NCBI GenBank assembly: GCA_021774995.1
Contig: JAJFIM010000487.1
Coordinates: forward strand, 1-6,377
Source of the DNA: Alphaproteobacteria bacterium
Lineage (GTDB): Bacteria; Pseudomonadota; Alphaproteobacteria; SMXP01
Direction of reading: 5' to 3'
DNA length: 6,377 nucleotides
Shown: in pieces, positions 1 to 6,364 of the stretch
Layout: the number at the start of each line of letters is the position of its first letter
Numbering within the stretch: the stretch's first letter is position 1
Made by a program: the position numbers and the translations under genes
Notes under the pieces: generated by a model
Told to the model about the DNA's origin: nothing
Database searches by the model: none
What the model saw: the letters and a program-made list of their open reading frames with translations, nothing else

Positions 1-1
1 G

Positions 2-718
2 GTCGACGAAAGCGCGTTGAGGCGCGGTCATGACAGCGCGAATGTGGTCTGGGGCAACCAGGCCAGCGTTTTGGTGGGGGACTACCTCTTCAGCCGGGCT
101 TTCAGCCTCATGGTGGAGACCGGCAATCTGCAAGTACTCGACATTCTCTCCCACACATCCACCATCATTGCCGAAGGCGAGGTTTTGCAGCTTGTCAGCT
201 CCGCCAACATGAAGACCTCCAAAAAGACATATATGGAAATCGTGATGTGCAAGACGGCGGCTCTCTTTTCCGCCGCCGCCCGCGTGGGCGCGGTCATTGC
301 CGGACGCTCCGCCCGCGAAGAAGAAGCGCTCAACGCCTTTGGCCGCGATTTTGGGATTGCTTTTCAGCTCATTGACGATGCGCTGGATTACGCCGGACTG
401 CAGGAGCAATTGGGCAAAACCGTGGGAGACGATTTCCGCGAGGGCAAGATCACCCTGCCCGTCGTGCTGGCTTACCAACGGGGCTCGGATGAAGAACGGG
501 CCTTCTGGCGCCGGACGATGGAAAAACCGTGCCAAGAAGACGGAGACTTCTCTCAAGCCGTTGAATTGCTGGCTCTGCACCGCGGCATTAAGGACACCAT
601 GGAGCTGGCTAAAGAATATGCCGAAAAAGCCCATGACGCCTTGATGATTTTACCGGATAATTGCTATAGGCGCAGCCTGGATAATCTCATCGCGTTTTGC
701 GTTAACCGGGCGTACTAA
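2..718 (+). CDS. ispB: Long-chain polyprenyl diphosphate synthase (octaprenyl/decaprenyl type), 5'-truncated by the window edge
   Basis: A trans-type prenyl synthase that condenses IPP units onto an allylic diphosphate to make long chains, typically the ubiquinone side chain, in the cytoplasm. The frame is open from base 2 and begins VDESALRRG, the tail of the first aspartate-rich motif (DDxxD) region, so the true start lies upstream; the TTG at 17 is not a start. Also visible are the WGNQASVLVGDYLF block, the second aspartate-rich motif DDALD at bases 374-388, which binds magnesium and the diphosphate, and the family signature GKTVGDDFREGKITLP just after it. The C-terminus is complete, ending in TAA at 716-718. 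About 239 residues are visible of the roughly 320-340 usual for the family. Chain length is set by residues before the first DDxxD, which are missing, so octaprenyl versus decaprenyl cannot be decided. The gene converges on the minus-strand sugar-phosphate transferase, and their stop codons overlap. Confidence 0.93.
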   Translation, partial: VDESALRRGHDSANVVWGNQASVLVGDYLFSRAFSLMVETGNLQVLDILSHTSTIIAEGEVLQLVSSANMKTSKKTYMEIVMCKTAALFSAAARVGAVIAGRSAREEEALNAFGRDFGIAFQLIDDALDYAGLQEQLGKTVGDDFREGKITLPVVLAYQRGSDEERAFWRRTMEKPCQEDGDFSQAVELLALHRGIKDTMELAKEYAEKAHDALMILPDNCYRRSLDNLIAFCVNRAY

Positions 719-1806
719 CCTTTGGGTGCTTGTCTCAAGGGCGCAACCACGCCGCCCTCAAGCCCCGCGCGGTAGACCAAAACCGCGCCTGCGCTAAAAC
801 TCAAAAACAAACCGCTTAATATCCAGAAACGGCCCAGCGCGTCCGTCTTTTGCACCATGAGAGCGGCAAATCCGCACAGCGCGAAGAGACCTATATAAAT
901 GGACGTCACCATCACATGGCTGGCGCCCAGCTTGACCCCGATTTGATAAAGATGTTCGCGGTGCGCCTGCATAATATTCTGCCGGCGGAGGGAGCGATAA
1001 GCCAAGGTCAGCAGAACGTCATATATGAACGGAAAAAACAGCACAGGCGCGAGCAGTATCGAAAGCTTGGCGCCTGCCTCCCCTCCCGGCGGCGCGGCAG
1101 TCCCGATCACCGCCAGACCGGCAAATACGAAACCGATAAATTGACTTCCCGTATCGCCCATAAAAATCCGGCCCGACGGAAAATTGAAAACCAAAAACCC
1201 CAGCACCGCCGCTCCAAGAAACAGACAACTGAACGCCACAAAATATGATCCTTGAATGAACGCCATACTCCCTAAGAAAAACGCCGCCACAACTGCGCCG
1301 CCGCCAGCAATGCCATTAATCCCATCCATGAAATTAAAAGCGTTCATAAAGAACACGATCCACACAACACTCAGCCCATAGCCCCAAAGCCCCAGAGACC
1401 AACTGCCCAATCCTAAAAAATCCAAAGCCTCGATCCGGCCAATAAAAAAGACGAAAACCAGGGCCGCGATGCATTGCGCTATGAGTTTTGAAAGAGGCAG
1501 CACGTCCCATACATCATCAATAAAAGCCATCGCGGCAACCAAAACGCTGAGACCCAGAAAAACAGTGAGACGAACGCCGTCCAAACCAAATTGCAAAATC
1601 GCCTCCGGCTGCAGCGCTATTAGCCCTACAAGGCCGAGCACGAAACCGGCGACAATCGCCACGCCCCCACTATTGGGAATAGTCTCTGTGTGGCTGGAGC
1701 GATGATTGGGAACCGCTTTAACGCCCACGCCTATCATCAAGCGGGTCAATAGCGCCGATACCGCGAAGACCAACACTGCGATCAAAATTGAGTTTGAAAA
1801 GGTCAT
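715..1806 (-). CDS. WecA/WbpL-like polyprenyl-phosphate sugar-1-phosphate transferase (glycosyltransferase family 4)
   Basis: An integral inner-membrane enzyme of the MraY/WecA superfamily, which transfers a HexNAc-1-phosphate from a UDP-sugar to undecaprenyl phosphate to start O-antigen, capsule or other envelope glycan synthesis. The 363-residue product is strongly hydrophobic, with about ten or eleven membrane segments. Cytoplasmic-loop motifs appear in family order: PNHRSSH (33-39), DDVWD (97-101, the magnesium/catalytic aspartates), NAFNFMDGINGIAG (155-168), FPSGRIFMGDTGS (209-221) and AHREHLYQ (281-288). The last resembles the AHRxHxYQ form of WbpL-type enzymes more than the HIHH form of classical WecA or the MraY motif, so it is probably not mraY. 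The exact sugar (GlcNAc, FucNAc or QuiNAc) cannot be read from sequence. The ATG lies 12 bases after the ispE stop with only a weak Shine-Dalgarno, suggesting translational coupling. No other polysaccharide genes are visible nearby. Confidence 0.9.
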   Translation of the reverse strand: MTFSNSILIAVLVFAVSALLTRLMIGVGVKAVPNHRSSHTETIPNSGGVAIVAGFVLGLVGLIALQPEAILQFGLDGVRLTVFLGLSVLVAAMAFIDDVWDVLPLSKLIAQCIAALVFVFFIGRIEALDFLGLGSWSLGLWGYGLSVVWIVFFMNAFNFMDGINGIAGGGAVVAAFFLGSMAFIQGSYFVAFSCLFLGAAVLGFLVFNFPSGRIFMGDTGSQFIGFVFAGLAVIGTAAPPGGEAGAKLSILLAPVLFFPFIYDVLLTLAYRSLRRQNIMQAHREHLYQIGVKLGASHVMVTSIYIGLFALCGFAALMVQKTDALGRFWILSGLFLSFSAGAVLVYRAGLEGGVVAPLRQAPKG

Positions 1807-1818
1807 AGATCAGCGCGC

Positions 1819-2700
1819 CTAGCTTGTCAGGGCGGTGTTTTGACTCCACCACCCCTCATGTGTGGCGCGTAAGTCCTGGGCCGCCGCCTCAGCCTCAGCC
1901 GCTTCGCCATAAAGTCCAAAACATGTGGCGCCTGAGCCCGACATCCGCGCGAACATCGCGCCGCTTGAGCGTAGCGCCTCTAAAACATCTCCGATCTCAG
2001 GAACCATAGCCAAAGCCGCATCTTGCAGATCATTGCGCGTGGTTTTCAAAAACCGGATCAATGCCGCGCTATCGGAAAAGGCGGAAGGATAGCGGTCCGG
2101 GGCCAAAAGCGGCGTGGAGGCGCCGCGCGCGTAGAATGCCTGAAAGATTGTTCGCGTGGCGACAGCGCATCCCGGATTGACCAAAACAAGCGGCAGCGCC
2201 GGAACAGCCGGTCCGGGGCTTATCTTCTCTCCCACGCCTTCCATCCAGGCGCTGGCGCCATGAAGGCAGACCGGCACATCGGCGCCAAGTGCAAGACCGA
2301 TCTGGTGAAGCGCGTCTTCTTCGATACGCAGATCCCACAACCGTACTAATTCCCGCAACGCCGCCGCCGCATCCGCCGACCCACCACCTACGCCGGAGGC
2401 AAGCGGGAGATTCTTCGTCAACGCGATCGCCGCGCCTTGTGGGCGTCCCCCGCGCTCCACCGCCCACTTTTGAAGCGCGTGCGCCGCGCGTAGAATGATA
2501 TTTTCCCCTTCATCCCGCATCAGACCTTCGGCGAATGGGCCGGTAATTGTTAATCCGATTTCCTTTTGCGCTTCAACATGGAGCGCATCGCCAATCCCGG
2601 CAAAGACAACCCAGCTCTGCAAAGGATGATAGCCGTCGTCACGCACCGGCTGCACATGTAGAAAAAGATTGAGTTTCGCTAACGCATTCATGGCGCCCAT
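1819..2700 (-). CDS. ispE: 4-diphosphocytidyl-2-C-methyl-D-erythritol kinase (IspE)
   Basis: A cytoplasmic GHMP-family kinase of the MEP (non-mevalonate) pathway. It phosphorylates the 2-hydroxyl of CDP-methylerythritol with ATP, leading to IPP and DMAPP. The 293-residue length is normal. Motifs in order: AKLNLFLHV (8-16) with the expected catalytic-site Lys9; DDGYHPLQS (21-29); GENIILRAA (65-73); the glycine-rich ATP loop LPLASGVGGGSADAAAAL (98-115); GADVPVCLHG (139-148) with the expected catalytic Asp141; and the third GHMP motif MSGSGATCFGLY (253-264). Two in-frame ATGs are possible, at 2698-2700 and 2689-2691. The first leaves eight residues before the conserved lysine, close to other IspE proteins, so I chose it. 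A GAGG lies 13 bases upstream, which is rather far. The gene follows the REP-like gap and precedes the transferase by 12 bases. Confidence 0.96.
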   Translation of the reverse strand: MGAMNALAKLNLFLHVQPVRDDGYHPLQSWVVFAGIGDALHVEAQKEIGLTITGPFAEGLMRDEGENIILRAAHALQKWAVERGGRPQGAAIALTKNLPLASGVGGGSADAAAALRELVRLWDLRIEEDALHQIGLALGADVPVCLHGASAWMEGVGEKISPGPAVPALPLVLVNPGCAVATRTIFQAFYARGASTPLLAPDRYPSAFSDSAALIRFLKTTRNDLQDAALAMVPEIGDVLEALRSSGAMFARMSGSGATCFGLYGEAAEAEAAAQDLRATHEGWWSQNTALTS

Positions 2701-2732
2701 CTTAGATAGCGAACCTCATGTTGACGTTCAGA

Positions 2733-2815
2733 TGGATTCCCGCTTTCGCAGGAATGACGAAGAAAAGGGGCGTCCCCATGCTTCCTCTTATCATTCCCGC
2801 GAAAGCGGGAATCCA
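2733..2815. repeat. REP-like inverted repeat pair (BIME-like), 25-base arms
   Basis: The arms at 2733-2757 and 2791-2815 are reverse complements with one mismatch (A at 2750), separated by 33 bases. Each arm is itself a palindrome. The right one is perfect: ATTCCCGC (2793-2800), loop GAAA, GCGGGAAT (2805-2812). The left one has the same 8-base stem with one mismatch (2736-2743 with 2748-2755). Short elements of the form GGATTCCCGC...GCGGGAATGA are dispersed in many proteobacterial genomes and sit in intergenic gaps like this one, as REP/BIME or dRS3-like elements. Only this pair is visible here, so genome-wide repetition is inference. In RNA the pair could fold either as two separate hairpins or as one long stem. 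Confidence 0.85.
2761..2777 (-). terminator. Possible weak intrinsic terminator between the REP arms
   Basis: On the minus strand GGGG-ACG-CCCC is followed directly by TTTTCT, so a transcript leaving the TPR gene would carry a four-pair all-G/C hairpin with a U-rich tail. The stem is shorter than usual for an efficient Rho-independent terminator, and it competes with the long pairing of the flanking REP arms. Partial termination or attenuation before ispE is possible, but this is inferred from shape only. Confidence 0.3.
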
Positions 2816-2842
2816 CCAACCAATAGCAGTGCCGTCCCGCCA

Positions 2843-4612
2843 TCAAAGTCCTTGTTCGATCTTGACCTTGATCTGCGAGACCTGTCCGGGAGGAGAACCA
2901 AGGGTCAAGGCGTGGCTCCATTGAAAACGCGCCTCAATGCGCCGGCCCACTTGCCAATAGGCGTCGCCCAGATGCTCATTAATCACCGGGTCATTGGGCT
3001 CAAGCTGGACCGCGCGTTCAAGCTGGACCACCGCCTCATCAAAACGACCCTGCCTGAACAAAGCCCAGCCTAAACTGTCCACAATAAAACCGTCATTAGG
3101 ACTGAGATCAACAGCCTGTTCGATAAGGCGCATGGCGGCCGCCTCATTGACCCCCTGATCAATCCAGGAATAGCCAAGATAATTCAGAGGCAAAGGCTGG
3201 TTGGGGGACAATTCAATGGCTTTGAGAAAATCCTTTTCGGCCGCCTTCCACTTCTTCATCTGCTCCAAAGACACGCCTCTGGAATAGTAAATGGGCCAGT
3301 GTTCCGCCTGCGGAGGATTAAAAAGAGCAATTGCGCCGTCATAGTATTTAACTGAATCCGCAAACCGCTCATTCTGACGCAGCATATCCCCCAACGCCAC
3401 CATCAACTCCATATCCTTCGGATTGCGGCGCAAGAGGGCGCGGAGCACGCCCACCGCGTCTTCAGATTGACCTAAGCGGTTTAGATTAAAAGCGATTTTC
3501 ATTTGCGCATTGTGATAGAGACCCGAACTTTGCGGGATTTGGGCGTAAGCGCGAATCGCATCGGGCCAGCGCCGCCCACGCTCAAACAGATCCCCCAGAA
3601 GCGTGCGCGCTATATCGAAATCGGGATCAAGATAGAGCGCCATCTGCAGATACATGATGGGCAATTCCATAGCCCGCTCCTGCACCAGATAAGAGGCCGG
3701 GGCGTATATTGCATCCGCCGCGCCCTGCACCGCGTTGCTCACCAATTGCGGGGCGGGCTTGCCCGCGCGCACCCGCGCCAGAGCGGTGTTTATCACGCGG
3801 TTTTCAGGAACGCCTGACAAAAACCCCAGATAGAGCGCCTCAGCTTCCTGCTTGCGCCCCTCTCGTTCGAGAAAAGACCCATAATTCTGGATGACCCGCA
3901 AAGAGCGGCCCCCCGTGGCCCGCAAAGCTTCGGTGTAATCCGCCCCCGCTTGCGCGTTCCTGCCGCTCAGATCATTCACAAGCGCGCGATTGACTATATA
4001 GAAGGGAGAGAAAACCGATTCCGAGACCCCTTTGTCCAGAACCCCCAAAGCCTCATCCATCCGTCCTTCGCCGACATATGACCAAGCGGTAAAAAGCTCC
4101 TGAATAAGCGTGCTGACAGGGCCGCTGCGCGAGCGCTGCAAATGGTTTCGCGCCGCCGCATATTCGCCATTGCGAAAAGCGTTGACGCCCAGCACCAAAC
4201 GCGCGAGCCGGTTACTGTCGTCACGAGCCACGATCTGCTCAGCCAGGCCAACGGCGGAAGCCACCTTTCCATCCGCTACTTTCAGCAGAAAAGCCCGCTC
4301 CAGCATAATGTTGTTATCGGGGTCTTGCTTCAGAGCGCGCTCATAAAAGATGGCGGCTTCGCGGGTGTCGCGCATGGCGCCGGCAAAGCGCCCCGCCAAA
4401 TAATTGCCATAGAGAGATGTGGAAACTTTTACGCTACGATCACCCTTTATAAACGACCCGTTCGTCGTAGTCCCGGAGCATCCGGCGAATGTCAAAAGCA
4501 CACTAAAAAAAGCAAAAGCCGCCGCCTGCCGCGTGAGTCTCTCCGCCGCCTTCAAAAGGCGCGCACCTTGCTGCATCGCTAAGTTTTTCACGTTAAGAGA
4601 CTCTCCTCGCAT
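2843..4612 (-). CDS. TPR-repeat protein, probable exported lipoprotein
   Basis: The 589-residue product has a basic N-terminus, a hydrophobic stretch (about 30-43) and a lipobox-like FAGC with Cys45, then Ser at +2, suggesting signal peptidase II processing and a periplasm-facing lipid anchor. The -3 residue is Phe rather than the usual Leu, so lipidation is probable, not certain. The rest is tetratricopeptide helices: N-terminal repeats near 69-100, 103-165 and 170-200, further ones at about 205-270 and 330-430, and the clearest set at 440-570, with units such as AAEKDFLKAIELSPN, DEAVVQLERAVQLEPN and LGDAYWQVGR. TPR arrays bind proteins and the sequence gives no specific partner. The gene begins 11 bases after the ETF-QO stop, so it is probably cotranscribed. 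Alternative starts are GTG at 4589-4591, which has the better ribosome site, and ATG at 4574-4576; all keep the signal region. Confidence 0.88.
   Translation of the reverse strand: MRGESLNVKNLAMQQGARLLKAAERLTRQAAAFAFFSVLLTFAGCSGTTTNGSFIKGDRSVKVSTSLYGNYLAGRFAGAMRDTREAAIFYERALKQDPDNNIMLERAFLLKVADGKVASAVGLAEQIVARDDSNRLARLVLGVNAFRNGEYAAARNHLQRSRSGPVSTLIQELFTAWSYVGEGRMDEALGVLDKGVSESVFSPFYIVNRALVNDLSGRNAQAGADYTEALRATGGRSLRVIQNYGSFLEREGRKQEAEALYLGFLSGVPENRVINTALARVRAGKPAPQLVSNAVQGAADAIYAPASYLVQERAMELPIMYLQMALYLDPDFDIARTLLGDLFERGRRWPDAIRAYAQIPQSSGLYHNAQMKIAFNLNRLGQSEDAVGVLRALLRRNPKDMELMVALGDMLRQNERFADSVKYYDGAIALFNPPQAEHWPIYYSRGVSLEQMKKWKAAEKDFLKAIELSPNQPLPLNYLGYSWIDQGVNEAAAMRLIEQAVDLSPNDGFIVDSLGWALFRQGRFDEAVVQLERAVQLEPNDPVINEHLGDAYWQVGRRIEARFQWSHALTLGSPPGQVSQIKVKIEQGL
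4601..4607 (-). promoter_or_regulatory. Shine-Dalgarno candidate favouring an internal GTG start of the TPR gene
   Basis: The minus strand reads AGGAGAG here, nine bases before GTG at 4589-4591. It lies inside the coding frame if translation starts at ATG 4610-4612, which itself has only a GAGAG six or so bases ahead of it, overlapping the end of ETF-QO. The site makes the GTG start (seven residues shorter) a serious alternative. Confidence 0.5.
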
Positions 4613-4623
4613 CAGCTCTCAAA

Positions 4624-6297
4624 TCACATATTGGGGTAGTTTGGACCACCTCCACCCTCGGGGACAACCCATGTGATATTCTGGGATGGGTCTTTGATGT
4701 CACAGGTTTTGCAATGCACGCAGTTTTGCGCATTGATCTGAAAGCGCGGATTCGAGCCGTCTTCATCCCTCAGCACTTCATAGACGCCCGCCGGGCAATA
4801 TCTTTGCGCCGGTTCGTCCCAGGTCGGCAAATTAACTTTGATCGGCATTTCCGGATCATGAAGTTTGAGGTGAACGGGCTGATCTTCTTCGTGATTTGTG
4901 TTTGAGATAAAAACGGATGACAGCTTGTCAAAAGATAAAACGCCATCTGGTTTGGGATAGTCTATCGGGGCGGCCTGCGCAGCGGGAATCAATGTTTCGT
5001 TATCTGCTTTGCCGTGTTTGAGGGTGAACTGGAACCCGCCGGGGATCAATTGATTGGCCCACATGTCCAAACCGGCCAAGGCAACGCCGAGCACGGTGCC
5101 CAATTTGCTCCACAAGGGTTTCACATTCCGCACCCGGTAGAGATCTTTAGCAATCACTGACGTTGCGAAAGCGGTTTCATAAGCGGCGAGCTCATCGCCC
5201 TGGCGATCCGCGCCAATGGCGTCAAACGCCGCTTCGGCCGCCAGCATGCCGGACATCATGGCGTTGTGCGTGCCTTTGAGCCGGGGGACATTGACCAGGC
5301 CCGCCGTGCATCCGATCAGGGCGCCGCCGGGAAAGGCCAACTTTGGAATTGACTGCCACCCGCCTTCGGTAATGGCCCGCGCGCCATAAGAAATGCGCTT
5401 GCCGCCTTTGAGATAAGGGCTGATGGCGGGGTGATGCTTGACGCGCTGGAACTCATCGAAGGGCGAAAGATAGGGATTGGGATAATTGAGATGCACAACA
5501 AATCCAATGACAACCAGGTTGTTGTCAAGGTGATACATGAAGGACCCGCCGCCGGTATTGTTCTTGAGCGGCCAACACATGGTGTGCAGAACCAAACCTT
5601 TTTTATGTTGTTCTTGAGGTATCTCCCATAACTCTTTAATTCCAATACCATATTTTTGAGGGTCCTTGCCCGCATCAAGGCTGAACTTCGCAATAATCTG
5701 CTTGGTGAGCGACCCCCGGGCGCCTTCGGCCAGAAAAGTATATTTACCGCGCAGCTCAATGCCGGGCGTGTAGGCGGGCTTGTGCGCGCCGTCTCGGCCC
5801 ACGCCCATATCGCCCGTAGCGACCCCGCGCACCGCGCCGCTTTCGTCATAAATAACTTCCGCCCCGGCAAAGCCCGGATAGATCTCAACCCCCAATGCTT
5901 CCGCCTGCTCGGCCAGCCACCGGCACAGATTGCCCAGACTGATAATATAATTCCCGTGATTGGACATGAACGGAGGCATCAAAAAATGAGGCATCGGGAT
6001 CCGGCCCGCTTTGCCCAGGAAGAAAAAACGGTCTTCGGTCACGGGCGTATCGAGAGGGGCGCCGCGTTCTTTCCAATCAGGAATAAGTTTTGTGAGCGCG
6101 GATGGATCGATCACCGCGCCGGACAGAATGTGGGCGCCGATTTCAGAACCCTTCTCCAGCACGCAGACGCTGATCTCTTTGGAGTGCTCCGCCGCCAATT
6201 GCTTTAAGCGGATGGCGGCGCTGAGCCCCGCCGGACCGCCGCCGACGATCACCACGTCATAATCCATGAATTCGCGCTCGGCGGGCTGATCGGGCAT
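4624..6297 (-). CDS. Electron transfer flavoprotein-ubiquinone oxidoreductase (ETF-QO)
   Basis: A membrane-associated FAD and 4Fe-4S enzyme that passes electrons from reduced electron transfer flavoprotein, fed by acyl-CoA and other dehydrogenases, to ubiquinone. The 557-residue length is typical. The N-terminal Rossmann motif DVVIVGGGPAGLSAA (14-28) binds FAD, followed by EKGSEIGAHILSGAVIDP (48-65). AEGARGSLTKQ (190-200) and GCTAGLVNVPRLKGTHNAM (329-347) are further conserved flavin-domain blocks. The C-terminal ferredoxin-like domain supplies four cysteines for the cluster: Cys501 (RYCPAGVYE) and Cys526, Cys529 and Cys532 (CVHCKTCDIKDP), and the protein ends in the characteristic EGGGGPNYPNM. 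The start is well supported: AAGGAGG lies seven bases before the ATG. ETF-QO is the first gene of the minus-strand run. No ETF subunit or acyl-CoA dehydrogenase genes are visible here. Confidence 0.97.
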   Translation of the reverse strand: MPDQPAEREFMDYDVVIVGGGPAGLSAAIRLKQLAAEHSKEISVCVLEKGSEIGAHILSGAVIDPSALTKLIPDWKERGAPLDTPVTEDRFFFLGKAGRIPMPHFLMPPFMSNHGNYIISLGNLCRWLAEQAEALGVEIYPGFAGAEVIYDESGAVRGVATGDMGVGRDGAHKPAYTPGIELRGKYTFLAEGARGSLTKQIIAKFSLDAGKDPQKYGIGIKELWEIPQEQHKKGLVLHTMCWPLKNNTGGGSFMYHLDNNLVVIGFVVHLNYPNPYLSPFDEFQRVKHHPAISPYLKGGKRISYGARAITEGGWQSIPKLAFPGGALIGCTAGLVNVPRLKGTHNAMMSGMLAAEAAFDAIGADRQGDELAAYETAFATSVIAKDLYRVRNVKPLWSKLGTVLGVALAGLDMWANQLIPGGFQFTLKHGKADNETLIPAAQAAPIDYPKPDGVLSFDKLSSVFISNTNHEEDQPVHLKLHDPEMPIKVNLPTWDEPAQRYCPAGVYEVLRDEDGSNPRFQINAQNCVHCKTCDIKDPSQNITWVVPEGGGGPNYPNM

Positions 6298-6304
6298 TCC
6301 TTAT

Positions 6305-6311
6305 CCTCCTT
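6305..6311 (-). promoter_or_regulatory. Strong ribosome binding site of ETF-QO
   Basis: The minus strand reads AAGGAGG, a near-perfect anti-16S match, seven bases before ATG 6297-6295. This decides the start in favour of the first ATG over the in-frame ATG ten codons later (6265-6267), which has no comparable site. Confidence 0.85.
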
Positions 6312-6334
6312 GTGAGGGACGTCTCAGGGTGATC

Positions 6335-6364
6335 TTTATGGGAAGGTATGCCACTCAACGTCAA
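6335..6364 (-). promoter_or_regulatory. Candidate sigma70-type promoter for the ETF-QO run
   Basis: On the minus strand TTGACG (6364-6359, five of six to consensus) is followed after 18 bases by CATAAA (6340-6335, four of six to TATAAT). Transcription would begin near 6328, giving a leader of about 30 bases that contains the strong ribosome site. It is the only plausible pair I see in the 80 bases upstream. It could be chance, and alphaproteobacterial -10 elements are loosely conserved. Confidence 0.4.

Larger units (their letters stand above)
2701..2842. other. 142-base intergenic gap between the TPR gene and ispE
   Basis: This is the only large gap inside the minus-strand run. It holds the inverted REP-like pair (2733-2815) with the small hairpin and T-rich run between its arms. 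The stretch adjoining ispE (2701-2732) carries a GAGG but no convincing -35/-10 pair that I can see, so whether ispE has its own promoter or depends on readthrough from the TPR gene is open. Confidence 0.7.

Noticed and set aside
17..718. TTG at 17 as the start of the polyprenyl synthase
   Set aside because: The frame is open upstream and encodes the conserved VDES residues of the first aspartate-rich motif region, so the gene is cut by the window edge and does not begin here.
738..758. Hairpin AGGGCG/CGCCCT just after the polyprenyl synthase stop as its terminator
   Set aside because: The stem is six pairs with a nine-base loop and no T-rich run follows on the plus strand; it also lies within the coding end of the transferase.
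850..1248. 132-codon open frame on the plus strand opposite the transferase
   Set aside because: The strand below it encodes conserved transferase motifs, while the putative product is a highly charged, low-information sequence without a recognisable family.
2733..2815. The inverted repeats as a CRISPR array or insertion-sequence ends
   Set aside because: There are only two copies in opposite orientation, each palindromic, with a 33-base spacer containing no transposase remnant, which fits a REP pair better.
2669..3073. Open frames crossing the REP-like gap on both strands (also 2688-2921 minus and 2718-2924 plus)
   Set aside because: They are created by the stop-poor palindromic repeats and overlap the ends of ispE and the TPR gene; translated REP sequence is a common source of spurious short proteins.
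4142..4582. 146-codon open frame on the plus strand opposite the TPR gene
   Set aside because: It is antisense to a clear TPR coding sequence and shows no domain or credible ribosome site.
5656..6207. 183-codon open frame on the plus strand opposite ETF-QO
   Set aside because: It lies wholly within a well-supported ETF-QO gene, has no recognisable motif, and its arginine- and alanine-rich composition is typical of an antisense shadow.
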